Source: Methylococcales bacterium
Lineage (GTDB): Bacteria > Pseudomonadota > Gammaproteobacteria > Methylococcales > Methylomonadaceae
Reading direction: 5' to 3'
Assembly (NCBI GenBank): GCA_026399095.1
Contig: JAPLRP010000004.1
Coordinates: 1-32,442, forward strand
DNA length: 32,442 nucleotides
Shown: piece by piece, positions 1-8,956 of the stretch
Numbering within the stretch: the first letter of the stretch is position 1
Layout of the letters: each line of letters starts with the position of its first letter
The notes under the pieces: model-generated
The model's input: only the letters and a program-made list of their open reading frames with translations
Told to the model about the DNA's origin: nothing
Database searches by the model: none
Program-made: the position numbers and the translations under genes

Positions 1-366
1 ATATTAGACCAAGGCTGGTCGATGTTCTTTCAGATGTTAGCGTACAAACAAGACTGGAACGGTGGCATGGTGCTAAAAGTTGCGCCACATCACACCAGTC
101 AGCAATGCCCGGCTTGCCACCATAGCTCAGCACAAAACAGGCTCACACAAGCTGATTTTGTTTGTACCGAGTGCGGATATACGGCCAATGCGGATGATGT
201 TGGCGCTATAAATGTAAGAACCCGAGGACACATGGCGTTAGCCAGTCGGGAGTTAGCCTGTGAAGTGAACGGTGCAGTAATGCCGTCAGCAGCAGGAACC
301 AGCGGTAAGCAGCGATGCAAGACCGCTCCTGGTAAAACAGGAATCACCGTCTCTTTAGGGCGGTGA
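1..366 (+). CDS. tnpB: RNA-guided nuclease/transposase accessory protein TnpB (IS200/IS605 family), C-terminal part only
   Basis: The frame is already open at base 1, so this is the C-terminal end of a gene that begins outside the window. The translation starts ILDQGWSMFFQMLAYK, a typical TnpB segment before the zinc finger. The finger shows CPAC, about 18 residues, then CTEC, followed by NADDVGAINV, which carries the last RuvC-like acidic residue. The tail (ACEVNGAVMPSAAGT) is typical of IS1341/IS605-type OrfB proteins. In this family TnpB is an RNA-guided DNA endonuclease that helps the element persist; it is not the transposase itself. No tnpA is adjacent in the visible part. Activity cannot be judged because most of the RuvC domain is off the window. 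The family call is secure. Confidence 0.9.
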   Translation: MLDQGWSMFFQMLAYKQDWNGGMVLKVAPHHTSQQCPACHHSSAQNRLTQADFVCTECGYTANADDVGAINVRTRGHMALASRELACEVNGAVMPSAAGTSGKQRCKTAPGKTGITVSLGR

Positions 367-375
367 GGATGTCAA
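341..375 (+). mobile_element. Right-end hairpin of the IS200/IS605 element, likely 3' scaffold of the TnpB guide RNA
   Basis: CACCG at 345-349 pairs with CGGTG at 361-365. The stem extends inward through a G-T wobble and a C-G pair around an AT-rich loop. It overlaps the tnpB stop codon (TGA at 364-366) and is followed by GAGGATGTCAA (365-375). Hairpins of the form CCG...TTTAGGGCGG...GAGGATGTCAA are the usual right ends of this family. In characterised TnpB systems the guide RNA comes from this 3' region and its guide lies just beyond the element end. The exact boundary near 375 is inferred, not proven. Confidence 0.6.
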
Positions 376-427
376 AGTTAAAGTTTAATCAACAGTAAAG
401 TGACTTGTTTTGCTAAGCACGTTGGTA

Positions 428-1621
428 TTATTCAGTCGCCTGTTTATTGCCAGATGCACTTAAGCCGGCTAAGGCCAATAAACAAAATCCTGCGCCTGTG
501 TAAAAGGTAGTGGCTGCGCCAAATTGATCCCAGACAAATCCAGCCAAGATGCTGGCTACTAATAGTGCCAAGCCGCTCATGAGGTTAAAAAATCCGTAAG
601 CGGTGCCACGCAAATCCGAGGGTGCAGTTTCAGCTACCATAGCTGCCAGCAGTCCTTGTGTCATCCCCATGTGTATGCCCCACAAGGCAACGCCCAGTAA
701 GAGTGTGCTCCAGTGATTGCTTTGCGCCAACACCATATCAGCGATAATTAACACGATTAGTCCCAGTGCGAGTAATCTGTTATGTGATAGACGATCTGAG
801 AGCTTGCCAAAGGGATAGGCAGATGCGGCATAGATAATATTCATGGCTACCATGACCAAAGGCGTCATTGCAATGGGGATGCCAGCTTGAAACCCTCGCA
901 ATACCAGAAATGCTTCGCTAAAACGTGCAAGCATAAAGAGTGCACCAATAATGACAACCCGCCAATAGGTTGGGTTTAGGCGTTGCAGATTTTGTTTGCT
1001 GATGGGATTAATTCTTTTTTCGGTGTGGTGGCGTTCCGGTTCTTTTATGCCAAAAAACAGCAACATAACAGCGAGTGTGCCGGGGACGACTGACACCCAA
1101 AAAACAGCTCTAAAATCATTGGCCCAAAGCAGCATTAAGCCAACGGCTAATAAAGGCCCAAGAAAAGCACCCACCGTATCGAGTGATTGGCGCAGTCCAA
1201 AGGCGGCTCCACGTAAATGTGGCGGGGCAATGTCAGCAACCAGTGCATCGCGCGGTGCGCCGCGCACGCCTTTGCCAATTCTATCGAGTAAACGCGCTGT
1301 TAAGATAAGTCCGCTACTGGTGGCGACGGCAAACAGGGGTTTGGTTAAAGCGCCCAAGGCATAACCAAACACAGCTAGGCCTTTGCGTTTGCCGATATAG
1401 TCGCTGAGTATCCCGGAAAATACTTTTATAATTAAGGCAGTGGATTCTGCCAAGCCCTCAATAATACCGACGGCTAAAACACTGGTGCCTAGCGTTGTGA
1501 CCATGAACAACGGGAGCAAGCTATGAATCATCTCCGATGAGATATCCATTAACATGCTGACAAAACCAAGAACCCATATCCCTTTGGGAATCTGGCGCAA
1601 TGTGTTTCCGAAGCGTGACAT
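428..1621 (-). CDS. MFS transporter, substrate unknown
   Basis: This is a membrane protein of about 397 residues, the usual size for a 12-helix major facilitator. Many hydrophobic segments are visible. Loop motifs such as GILSDYIGKRKGLAVFGYAL (GxxxDRxGRR-like, between TM2 and TM3) and RLLDRIGKGVRGAPRDALVA are typical of MFS_1 carriers. A longer frame exists with a TTG start at 1657, but that would lie inside the His-codon tail of the upstream gene, so the ATG at 1621 is preferred. It begins 10 bases after the CDF exporter stop, so the two genes are probably one transcript. This suggests, but does not show, a role in metal or drug efflux. The substrate cannot be read from the sequence. Confidence 0.8.
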   Translation of the reverse strand: MSRFGNTLRQIPKGIWVLGFVSMLMDISSEMIHSLLPLFMVTTLGTSVLAVGIIEGLAESTALIIKVFSGILSDYIGKRKGLAVFGYALGALTKPLFAVATSSGLILTARLLDRIGKGVRGAPRDALVADIAPPHLRGAAFGLRQSLDTVGAFLGPLLAVGLMLLWANDFRAVFWVSVVPGTLAVMLLFFGIKEPERHHTEKRINPISKQNLQRLNPTYWRVVIIGALFMLARFSEAFLVLRGFQAGIPIAMTPLVMVAMNIIYAASAYPFGKLSDRLSHNRLLALGLIVLIIADMVLAQSNHWSTLLLGVALWGIHMGMTQGLLAAMVAETAPSDLRGTAYGFFNLMSGLALLVASILAGFVWDQFGAATTFYTGAGFCLLALAGLSASGNKQATE

Positions 1622-1631
1622 CCTGTTACGT

Positions 1632-2585
1632 TTAATGATGGTGGTGATGGTGGTCAAAAATTGGCTTGGTAAGCGTCAGAGCGCATTCGTGATTGGTGGT
1701 GCCGAGCTCAATTTGCAGTGTGCTGTGATGAACGGAGTAATGTTCTTTAAGCGTTAAGACGATATCATCCATAAAAGCATCGCCAGGGTGACCGTTAGGC
1801 ATAACGAGATGGACGGTTAATGCGTTTTCGGTAGTACTTAAGCCCCAAATATGTAAATCATGAATATCTGTTACACCTTCCAATTGGCATAAGTAGTCAT
1901 CAATGGCAGGCGCATCAATGTGTGCAGGCACCGCACTTAAGGCGAGTTGCAGCGATTCTCGCAACAAGCTCCAGGTGCCGATGACAATGACAATCACAAT
2001 AACAAGACTCATTGCCGGATCCAGCCAGTACCAGCCGGTATAAATCATGGCAATGCCGGCAATGACCACGGCAAGCGATACCGCTGTATCAGCTACCATG
2101 TGCAGGTAGGCGCTGCGTATGTTTAAATCACCTTTACTATCTTTCATTAACAGTAGTGCTGAAAGACCATTAATAAAAATGCCAACGCCTGCGACTATCG
2201 ATACGGTTAGCCCGGCAATAACAGGCGGTTCTGAAAAGCGATGAATGGCTTCCCAGGCAATCGCACCGCAGGCGACCAGTAGCAACATGGCATTTGCCAA
2301 GGCTGCCAGAATTGAGGTGCTGCGCAAGCCATAGGTAAACCGTTTACTGGGCTGTCTTTTAGCTAATACAACAGCACCCCAAGATAACAGTAAACCCAGT
2401 ACATCGGAGATATTGTGCCCTGCATCGGCTATCAGTGCAGTTGAATTAGTGATAAAGCCATAACCAAATTCAATGCCCACATAAATCAGATTTAGAAAGA
2501 TAGTGATCCCAAAAATACGACCTTGGTTTTTGGGGGCAGGGTGATGATGCCCTTTGGAATGATCGTGGTTGTGATTATGGGCCAT
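1632..2585 (-). CDS. CDF-family divalent metal (zinc-type) efflux transporter with His-rich ends
   Basis: The protein has 317 residues and belongs to the cation diffusion facilitator family (CzcD/ZitB-like), which exports Zn2+, Co2+ or Cd2+ in exchange for protons. The N-terminus is His-rich (MAHNHNHDHSKGHHHP). The two metal-site HxxxD motifs are visible, in ADAGHNISDVLG (TM2) and HMVADTAVS (TM5). About six membrane segments are followed by a cytoplasmic ferredoxin-like domain from roughly residue 210 (DIHDLHIWGLS). The gene ends in six consecutive His codons just before the stop. The HxxxD pair points to zinc as main substrate; this is a family inference. The 222-bp stretch upstream (2586-2807) separates it from a SulP gene on the same strand and probably holds its promoter. 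Confidence 0.9.
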   Translation of the reverse strand: MAHNHNHDHSKGHHHPAPKNQGRIFGITIFLNLIYVGIEFGYGFITNSTALIADAGHNISDVLGLLLSWGAVVLAKRQPSKRFTYGLRSTSILAALANAMLLLVACGAIAWEAIHRFSEPPVIAGLTVSIVAGVGIFINGLSALLLMKDSKGDLNIRSAYLHMVADTAVSLAVVIAGIAMIYTGWYWLDPAMSLVIVIVIVIGTWSLLRESLQLALSAVPAHIDAPAIDDYLCQLEGVTDIHDLHIWGLSTTENALTVHLVMPNGHPGDAFMDDIVLTLKEHYSVHHSTLQIELGTTNHECALTLTKPIFDHHHHHH

Positions 2586-2807
2586 TAATTTATTTCCATG
2601 TCTGACAAAATTAAAGATGAGTGTAATTGATTTTTACGCTAAATGTTTACCATTGTGTTATTGGCCTTGTAAATTCATTTTTTTGATGAAAAATCCGAAA
2701 TGCACGCGAATATTTTAAGAACGGCTCACTAACTTTGAGGGTCGCGTTAAAGCTATTCCGGCTTAATGTCAGCAAAGCTTGTAGTCAGTGTCGGAAAGCA
2801 ATTAAAA

Positions 2808-4406
2808 TTATTTTCTATCATCGGCGGTCATTAATCGTGCTGCAAGCGCATGATTTGAAAATGATTCCAACGGACTGCCTATTTCTTGACAGTGTCCGCC
2901 TTGAGATTCATATTGTTGCTTGAAATCATGAATAAACTCCATAACGGTGTGATCAATCAAATAGCCCTCAGAAAAATCGAAAATAAGTTCTTTTCCTGAC
3001 TCTACGTTACCAAGTGCTTTTTTCAAGGGGAGAAAATTTGAAAAAAGGGCCGAGCCCAATAACTTGATAATTAGCGTATTTTTATCGGGTTGCTGAATTG
3101 TAAAGTGAATTTGAAACAAGTTTTTCAGCCAAACACCTCTCACTAAAGTGATAGCAAGTTTTGCAACAATGCCCAAAGCAACGCCTATTAATAAATCTGT
3201 CGCTAATATAGCGATAATGGTTATAACAAATAATAATAACTGTTCTTTACCGACCTCTCTTACTCTGGCAAATGTTTGTGGTGATGCTAAACGATAACCG
3301 GTATAAACCAGTAATGCAGCCAAAGATGCTAACGGAATGCTTTGTATCAAGCCGGTAAAAAAGATGACAAACAGTAATAATATCAAGCCATGAAAAAAAT
3401 TTGCCCAGGCTGTTTTTGCTCCGTTATTGATATTGGCGGAGCTACGAACAATTTCTGCAATCATGGGCAAGCCACCTATTAAGCTTGCAACCAGATTGCC
3501 TAGTCCGATGGCTGTTAACTCTCGGTCAAGATTAGAACGGCGTTTATAAGGATCAAGCTTATCGATTGCGGTTGTAATTAACAAGCTTTCGAGACTGCCT
3601 ATCAAGCTGATACTGATTACAGCCTCCCAAAATCGTACAGTAAACATCTTTGAGAAATCGGGAAAATACAATCCTGCAAAAAAATTGTCAGGAATCGCAA
3701 CAAGATAATCAGTGTGATTATTGGTTGCTTCTTGAGCAAGATCAAAATGCCAGCCAAAAGCGATACCGACCAAGATAACAATGACTGGGCTTGGTAGTTT
3801 GCTACCGATTAATGGCCAAATAACGAGTATTAACAAACTTAAAAAGCTGATAAGAGCAATATCCAGTTCCATGTTAAGTAAGCTATGAGGAATTTGTGTG
3901 ATGGTTAAAAGCGAGCTGCTGGTTGCTTCCGGAGTTATTCCCAGCATAACGTGAGTTTGTCCGGCTATGATAGTAATACCAATCGCAGCAAGCATTCCGT
4001 GAACAACTGATGTGGGGAAAAAGGAGCTTAGTTGCCCCATTTTAAGTAGGCCCATTAAAATTTGTAACACACTGGCTATTACAATTGCCGCCAAAGTGTA
4101 ACGGTAACCAGCCATTGCATCACCTTCGCCCAAGGTTTGCACGGCAGCAAAAACGACTACAATTAAACCGGCGGCAGGGCCATTGACGGTAAGGTTGGAG
4201 CTGTTAATTCTCGATACTAAAAGGCCGCCAATAATAGCGGTGATAATACCCGCCGATGGTGGAAAGCCGGAAGCAACGGATATTCCCAGGCAAAGCGGCA
4301 AAGCAATAAGAAAAACCAGAAAACCTGATTTTAAGTCACACCGCCAATTTTCTTGAAGGTCGGCAAGGCTTGTTTTGGGTATAGCTAAGAGATTGGGCTT
4401 GCTCAT
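2808..4406 (-). CDS. SulP-family inorganic anion transporter with STAS domain (copy 1)
   Basis: This 532-residue protein is a SulP (SLC26-type) anion carrier. The conserved N-terminal stretch LPLCLGISVASGFPPSAGII and NGPAAGLIVVV mark the transport core, which fills about residues 20-420. A C-terminal STAS domain follows (IFDFSEGYLIDHTVMEF), but it is short. Family substrates include sulfate, bicarbonate and other anions; the sequence does not decide between them. No carbonic anhydrase or sulfate-assimilation gene is adjacent. It is a close relative of the next gene upstream (copy 2), so the pair is probably a tandem duplication. Each copy has its own upstream gap of about 200 bp or more, so separate promoters are possible. 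Confidence 0.88.
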   Translation of the reverse strand: MSKPNLLAIPKTSLADLQENWRCDLKSGFLVFLIALPLCLGISVASGFPPSAGIITAIIGGLLVSRINSSNLTVNGPAAGLIVVVFAAVQTLGEGDAMAGYRYTLAAIVIASVLQILMGLLKMGQLSSFFPTSVVHGMLAAIGITIIAGQTHVMLGITPEATSSSLLTITQIPHSLLNMELDIALISFLSLLILVIWPLIGSKLPSPVIVILVGIAFGWHFDLAQEATNNHTDYLVAIPDNFFAGLYFPDFSKMFTVRFWEAVISISLIGSLESLLITTAIDKLDPYKRRSNLDRELTAIGLGNLVASLIGGLPMIAEIVRSSANINNGAKTAWANFFHGLILLLFVIFFTGLIQSIPLASLAALLVYTGYRLASPQTFARVREVGKEQLLLFVITIIAILATDLLIGVALGIVAKLAITLVRGVWLKNLFQIHFTIQQPDKNTLIIKLLGSALFSNFLPLKKALGNVESGKELIFDFSEGYLIDHTVMEFIHDFKQQYESQGGHCQEIGSPLESFSNHALAARLMTADDRK

Positions 4407-4576
4407 AATTGCCTTAATTATAGTGATGTGGCAAGGCCTAAATGGCGCTTGAATAAGTTTACTATATCACTATAGAAACAATTGCCGGATTATGCTTGGC
4501 AAATACTTATTAATAATCACTATTGATAGGGTTAATACAAATATAGCAGAACTCAAAAACGGTTATATAGTTCTCG

Positions 4577-4595
4577 CCCTATTGTTACAACAGGG
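4577..4595. other. Short perfect-ended hairpin between the two SulP genes
   Basis: CCCT, A, TTGT, then ACAA, C, AGGG form a compact inverted repeat 28 bases downstream of the copy 2 stop (minus-strand sense). No T-run follows it in that direction, so it is not a standard intrinsic terminator. It could be an mRNA 3' stem-loop or a small operator. Confidence 0.3.
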
Positions 4596-4622
4596 TTGTA
4601 TAAGCCTGAATAGTAGCAATCT

Positions 4623-6308
4623 TTACACTTCAAAATGATCATCTTTACGACGGCTCATATTGTCAGGTTTCATTCTTCTTACTGCTAAAGGATGTTCTGA
4701 AAAGGTGTCGTGATATTCCATGCCATGGAATATCACTTTGCCACCGTGGCCTTCATAATGGTGTTGAAAGTCGTGAAGGAATTCCATTACAGTGTGATCA
4801 ACAAGGTAAGTGTTGTTCATTTGAAAGATTACTTTTTTACCTTGCTCCAATTGGACTAGATTGGTTTTAAGGGCCATGAAATTAGAGAAAACAGCCGCTC
4901 CGGTTATATTTACGACAAAGGTGTCATGGCCTTTTTTCTCAATAACAAAATTAATTTTAAACATGTTGTTTGGTCTGACACCATGTAATAAATGGATGGT
5001 AAATTTTGCTACTATACCAATACTAACGCCGATTAATAAATCAGTTGCCAGTACACCAATAATTGTAATGACGAACATAAATAACTGTTCTTTGCCAATC
5101 CCCATTATTTTAGCAAATGATGAAGGCGAGGCCAGGCGAAATCCGGTAAAAACTAATAATGCCGCTAGCGCAGATAACGGTATGCTGTGGATAAGCCGTG
5201 GAAATAGCACGACGAATAACAGTAAAAAAGTACCGTGAAAGAAGTTTGCCCATTGTGTTTTAGCGCCATTGTTAACGTTAGCAGAACTACGAACAATCTC
5301 GGCTATCATGGGTAAGCCTCCGATGAGTCCGGCTAAAAGGTTACCCACCCCGACAGCTGTTAAATCAAGGTCAAGATTGGAATGACGTTTGTAAGGATCA
5401 AGCTTGTCTACTGCCATGGCGCTGAGTAAACTTTCCAGACTTCCGACCAAACTGATACTCAAAACGGCCTCCCAAAATGCCAGGCTGGTTATTTTTGAAA
5501 AATCGGGAAAATAAAAGCTGGACATGAAATTATCCGAAATCGCTACCAAAAATTTTGGTCCAACGGTCTCTTCGTGATGCGGTAAAAAATGTGCATCTGG
5601 CAAGAATAGGTACATGTGTTCATGTTCAAGATCAAAATACCGCGCCAAACCCATTCCCACTAAAACGACAATGAGTGGTGCCGGAATCATTTTTAAGGTT
5701 GGGCTTTTCAAAAATGACCAAATAATCAGTATTGCCAATCCTGAAAGCCCAATAATGGCAATTTCAAAATTTGGGTTTAGAACGCTGTTTGGGATTTGTG
5801 CGATTGTAGAAAACAGGCTGCTCCCTTTTTCTGGGGTAGTTCCCAGCATGACATGGATCTGTTTGGCCATAATAATGATACCAATGGCCGCTAACATGCC
5901 GTGGACAACTGATGCCGGGAAAAATGAACTAAGTCGTCCAGCTTTAAATACACCCAGTAAGATTTGTATAGCGCTGGCAACTACAATAGCAGCCAAGGCA
6001 TAACGATAGCCAGACATGGCATCGCCTTGGCCAAGTTCCTGAACTGCACCGAGTACAACAACAATTAAACCGGCAGCCGGTCCGTTGATTGTGATGAATG
6101 ATCCGTTTATGCGTGAAACCAGCATGCCTCCAATGATGGCAGTAATAATGCCCGCAGATGGAGGGAAGCCGGAGGCCATTGATATCCCCAGGCATAAAGG
6201 TAAGGCAATAAGAAAGACTAAAAAACCTGATAGCAAATCGCTACGCCAGTTTTGCTTGAATCCAGCTAGGCCGGTTTTGGGTAATGTAGGCAATGAAGCT
6301 TTAGTCAT
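4623..6308 (-). CDS. SulP-family inorganic anion transporter with STAS domain (copy 2)
   Basis: This 561-residue protein parallels copy 1 almost block for block. Shared segments include LPLCLGIS-ASGFPPSAGIIT, NGPAAGLIVVV, LVGSLESLL, DKLDPYKR and the STAS segment YLVDHTVMEF. It differs by an extra loop near residues 220-250 that is rich in His and acidic residues (HEHMYLFLPDAHFLPHHEE), and by a longer basic tail (MSRRKDDHFEV). In SulP carriers the membrane core moves the anion and STAS regulates or stabilises the dimer. The substrate is unknown. The gene faces away from lptF across a 428-bp spacer that must hold its promoter. Confidence 0.88.
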   Translation of the reverse strand: MTKASLPTLPKTGLAGFKQNWRSDLLSGFLVFLIALPLCLGISMASGFPPSAGIITAIIGGMLVSRINGSFITINGPAAGLIVVVLGAVQELGQGDAMSGYRYALAAIVVASAIQILLGVFKAGRLSSFFPASVVHGMLAAIGIIIMAKQIHVMLGTTPEKGSSLFSTIAQIPNSVLNPNFEIAIIGLSGLAILIIWSFLKSPTLKMIPAPLIVVLVGMGLARYFDLEHEHMYLFLPDAHFLPHHEETVGPKFLVAISDNFMSSFYFPDFSKITSLAFWEAVLSISLVGSLESLLSAMAVDKLDPYKRHSNLDLDLTAVGVGNLLAGLIGGLPMIAEIVRSSANVNNGAKTQWANFFHGTFLLLFVVLFPRLIHSIPLSALAALLVFTGFRLASPSSFAKIMGIGKEQLFMFVITIIGVLATDLLIGVSIGIVAKFTIHLLHGVRPNNMFKINFVIEKKGHDTFVVNITGAAVFSNFMALKTNLVQLEQGKKVIFQMNNTYLVDHTVMEFLHDFQHHYEGHGGKVIFHGMEYHDTFSEHPLAVRRMKPDNMSRRKDDHFEV

Positions 6309-6736
6309 ACAAGTCCTCGATTATAGTGGGGTGTTTATAATTTGGTTTTTAGCAATTATTATGCCAAAGAAAGTTTTTTGTAATACTCTGATTTTGTTAA
6401 GGTCAACAATTATGCAGCGGAATGATCGATATGATGAGTGACCATGATAGGTGTAAAACAACCTGTTAGTGGTTTATTTGCACCGAGATTACAAAAGGGT
6501 ATTTAGGTTTCTAAGTTAGATTTAGGATTTTATCTTGATAATGACTGCTAACGTCTTGTATGAGATAGAAGGCTTTAATCGCTTGCTAAGAGGTTTTACT
6601 GTTTACGGTTGTGGTAAAATTAAACGGGTTGTATTTTGACTTTATGTATTAAGGTTCTTGCAAAATGCATTTAGGTGTATTCATCAATAATTTTGCAAGT
6701 ATCTTATTTCATTATAATTTTAGTGATGTTGAATGA
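6309..6736. promoter_or_regulatory. Divergent intergenic region between SulP copy 2 and lptF
   Basis: This AT-rich 428-bp spacer has no credible gene. It must hold the start sites for the SulP gene (minus) and lptF (plus). The one structured item I see is an inverted repeat close to lptF, listed separately. A TTGACT at 6637-6642 could serve as a -35 element, but no well-spaced -10 hexamer stands out. Confidence 0.5.
6657..6699 (+). repeat. Inverted repeat upstream of lptF (CTTGCAAAAT / ATTTTGCAAG)
   Basis: CTTGCAAAAT at 6657-6666 is matched by its exact reverse complement at 6690-6699, with a 23-base spacer. It lies 38 bases before the first possible lptF start. It could be a transcription-factor operator with separated half-sites, or an RNA stem in the lptF leader. 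The sequence alone does not separate these. Confidence 0.45.
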
Positions 6737-7885
6737 ATGAGGGAGGCAAGCTTGAACGCAGATTGGCCATTAGGCTTCAGAATGGGGAAGCGAAAACTGA
6801 TAACCATCTTGGATAAGATGATTTTTAAAGATTTGCTGAAGACGTTACTTTCTGTTTTAACGGTGTTGGTAATTATAATTGTCAGTCGAAAGTTTATTAA
6901 AATTCTTGATGAAGCGATTGCGGGGCAGGTTTCAAACGAGACTTTGCTAAATATTCTTTGGCTGAAAACAATTGTTGCGGCGGTGGAGTTCTTACCGGTA
7001 GCCCTTTTCATGGCTGTTTTGATGGTGTTGGGAAGAATGTACAGGGACCAGGAAATGTCTGCGATTTCTTCAGCAGGCGGTGGTGCGGGAACGCTTTATC
7101 GAGCAGTATTTTTGTTGGTTCTTCCATTAAGCATGCTATCTCTTGGCTCGTCTTTGTACGTCGCCCCTTGGGCGGAGTTGGGCGTGGATAAGTTAATGCA
7201 AAAAGGGGAGGAGTCTGCAGATTTAAGAGGGATTGCGGCAGGAAAATTCACTGAATATAGTCAAGGCGATTTGGTTTTTTATGTGGAAAAAATCGGCGCT
7301 GATAAAAAAATGCATAATGTCTTTGTGCAAAACAGGCAGCATGGAGGTTTAGCCATTATCAATGCTGCATCAGCCAGTTTTAGAGATTTGCCTGACGGTC
7401 GCTATATTGTTTTTGAAAATGGTGAGCAAGTAAAAGGGGTGCCGGGAAGTTTAAATTATGTAATTGAAAACTTCATAGACTATGCCGTGAGGATTGAGTC
7501 AAAAACATCTGAGGCTAAATTTAACCGGCATTCATTATCTGTAGATGAGTTGTGGGGGAGTGGAGTGACTCATAATACGGCTGAATTGCAGCGTCGTTTT
7601 TCTATTCCTTTGGGGATTTTGTTGTTAAGTTTTATTGCCGTTCCATTGGCTCAAATTGCCCCGCGTGGTGGTGTCTATGGCAATATGTTCATGGGCTTTC
7701 TGATTTATTTTAGTTACGGAAATCTTGTTCGCGTCAGTCAAAGTTGGGTAACTAATGAAACTATCCCTGCTTGGTTAGGTGCTTTTGGCATTAATTTTTT
7801 ACTGTTGCTGATTGGCGGTTTTTTGTTAGCCAGATTGTATGGATGGCAATGGCTTGTTATGAAAGTTAAAGGCGAGGTATCTTAA
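6737..7885 (+). CDS. lptF: LPS export ABC transporter permease LptF
   Basis: LptF is one of the two inner-membrane permeases of the LptB2FG complex, which extracts lipopolysaccharide and passes it to LptC/LptA. The N-terminal TM region reads ITILDKMIFKDLLKTLLSVL, as in the family, followed by VSRKFIKILDEAIAGQVS. A periplasmic beta-jellyroll domain occupies about residues 140-270, and three C-terminal membrane helices follow. Start choice is uncertain. ATG 6737 lacks a good ribosome site. TTG 6752 has GGGAGG five bases before it, and ATG 6782 gives a more family-like N-terminus (MGKRKLITILDK). The stop is directly followed by the lptG GTG, so the two are translated as a coupled pair. Confidence 0.93.
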   Translation: MREASLNADWPLGFRMGKRKLITILDKMIFKDLLKTLLSVLTVLVIIIVSRKFIKILDEAIAGQVSNETLLNILWLKTIVAAVEFLPVALFMAVLMVLGRMYRDQEMSAISSAGGGAGTLYRAVFLLVLPLSMLSLGSSLYVAPWAELGVDKLMQKGEESADLRGIAAGKFTEYSQGDLVFYVEKIGADKKMHNVFVQNRQHGGLAIINAASASFRDLPDGRYIVFENGEQVKGVPGSLNYVIENFIDYAVRIESKTSEAKFNRHSLSVDELWGSGVTHNTAELQRRFSIPLGILLLSFIAVPLAQIAPRGGVYGNMFMGFLIYFSYGNLVRVSQSWVTNETIPAWLGAFGINFLLLLIGGFLLARLYGWQWLVMKVKGEVS

Positions 7886-8956
7886 GTGCGCGTATTAACA
7901 AGCTATATTGTTAGGGAAGTTTTAAAGGGCTCTTTTGTAGCGCTGTTATTATTATTAACCCTATTTAATCTGTTTACCTTTACGGATGAGTTGAAAGATT
8001 TGGGTGAAGGCAATTATGGATTAAAAGAAATATTCTATTATTTACTCTTGACTTCGCCAGGTGTGTTTTATGAATTGGTCCCTGCATCAGCTTTATTAGG
8101 TAGTCTATTTGTATTGGGTGCAATGGGTAATAATCGCGAACTTATTGCCATGCGAGCAGCCGGATTATCGGTGTTTGGGATTATCAGGGCTGTTATGTGG
8201 GCAGGTGCTATTTTAGTGGTTATTTCTATGCTTATTGGAGAGTTTGTAGCGCCGATTACACAGCGAATGGCGCAAATGGTTAAAGTTTCTGCGCGGCAGG
8301 AACAAGTCCATATAAATGAAAAATATGGACTTTGGTTACGCGAAGGGAAAAATTTTATTAATATTCGTCGCGTAATTGATGATGGAAAATTAGCCGATAT
8401 CAGTGTATATGAGATGGATGATCAACAACATTTGCATGTAGCTTTGCATGCCAATAAGGCTATCTTTAAAGGCAAGCATCAGTGGAATTTAAGAGGTATC
8501 AAGAAGTCTGAAATTTCAACTCAACAAATGGTTGCAAGTAAGCAAGCCAATCAACTTTTGAATTTGTCAATTGCACCCGATTTATTAAAAATGGTTATTG
8601 TTACGCCTAATAATTTGTCCTTATATGACTTGGCTGGTTATGTTACTTTTCTAAAGAAAAATCATCAAAAGTCCCAATCCTTTGAGTTGGCTTTTTGGGG
8701 GCGTATCGTAAATCCGTTGGTTACATTTATTATGTTGCTATTGTCAGCACCTTTTGTGATTGGGGTTAAGCGGGGTGTTAGTGTCGGGGAGAGGATGATG
8801 ATAGGGGTTGTTATCGGGATGGGCTTTAATATTATCGATAAAATTGTCGGACACCTTGGTTTAATTTATAACCTAAATCCGCCATTAATGGCCTTTATTC
8901 CTAGTTTGGCTGTTTTGGCGCTGGCTTTATTTGCCATTAATCGCATAAAAGAATAA
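7886..8956 (+). CDS. lptG: LPS export ABC transporter permease LptG
   Basis: This is the partner permease of LptF, with 356 residues, the usual length. It opens MRVLTSYIVREVLKGSFVAL, a typical LptG start, with TM1 following. It has three N-terminal helices, a periplasmic jellyroll domain (about 130-260) and three C-terminal helices around LSAPFVIGVKRGVSVGERM, a conserved LptG stretch. The GTG start abuts the lptF stop and a GAGG ribosome site lies inside the end of lptF. The pair needs LptB, LptC, LptA, LptD and LptE, none of which are in this window. Confidence 0.94.
   Translation: MRVLTSYIVREVLKGSFVALLLLLTLFNLFTFTDELKDLGEGNYGLKEIFYYLLLTSPGVFYELVPASALLGSLFVLGAMGNNRELIAMRAAGLSVFGIIRAVMWAGAILVVISMLIGEFVAPITQRMAQMVKVSARQEQVHINEKYGLWLREGKNFINIRRVIDDGKLADISVYEMDDQQHLHVALHANKAIFKGKHQWNLRGIKKSEISTQQMVASKQANQLLNLSIAPDLLKMVIVTPNNLSLYDLAGYVTFLKKNHQKSQSFELAFWGRIVNPLVTFIMLLLSAPFVIGVKRGVSVGERMMIGVVIGMGFNIIDKIVGHLGLIYNLNPPLMAFIPSLAVLALALFAINRIKE

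Noticed and set aside
2735-2923. Short plus-strand ORF overlapping the SulP copy 1 end
   Set aside because: Its 3' part is antisense to the STAS domain and it has no recognisable motif or ribosome site.
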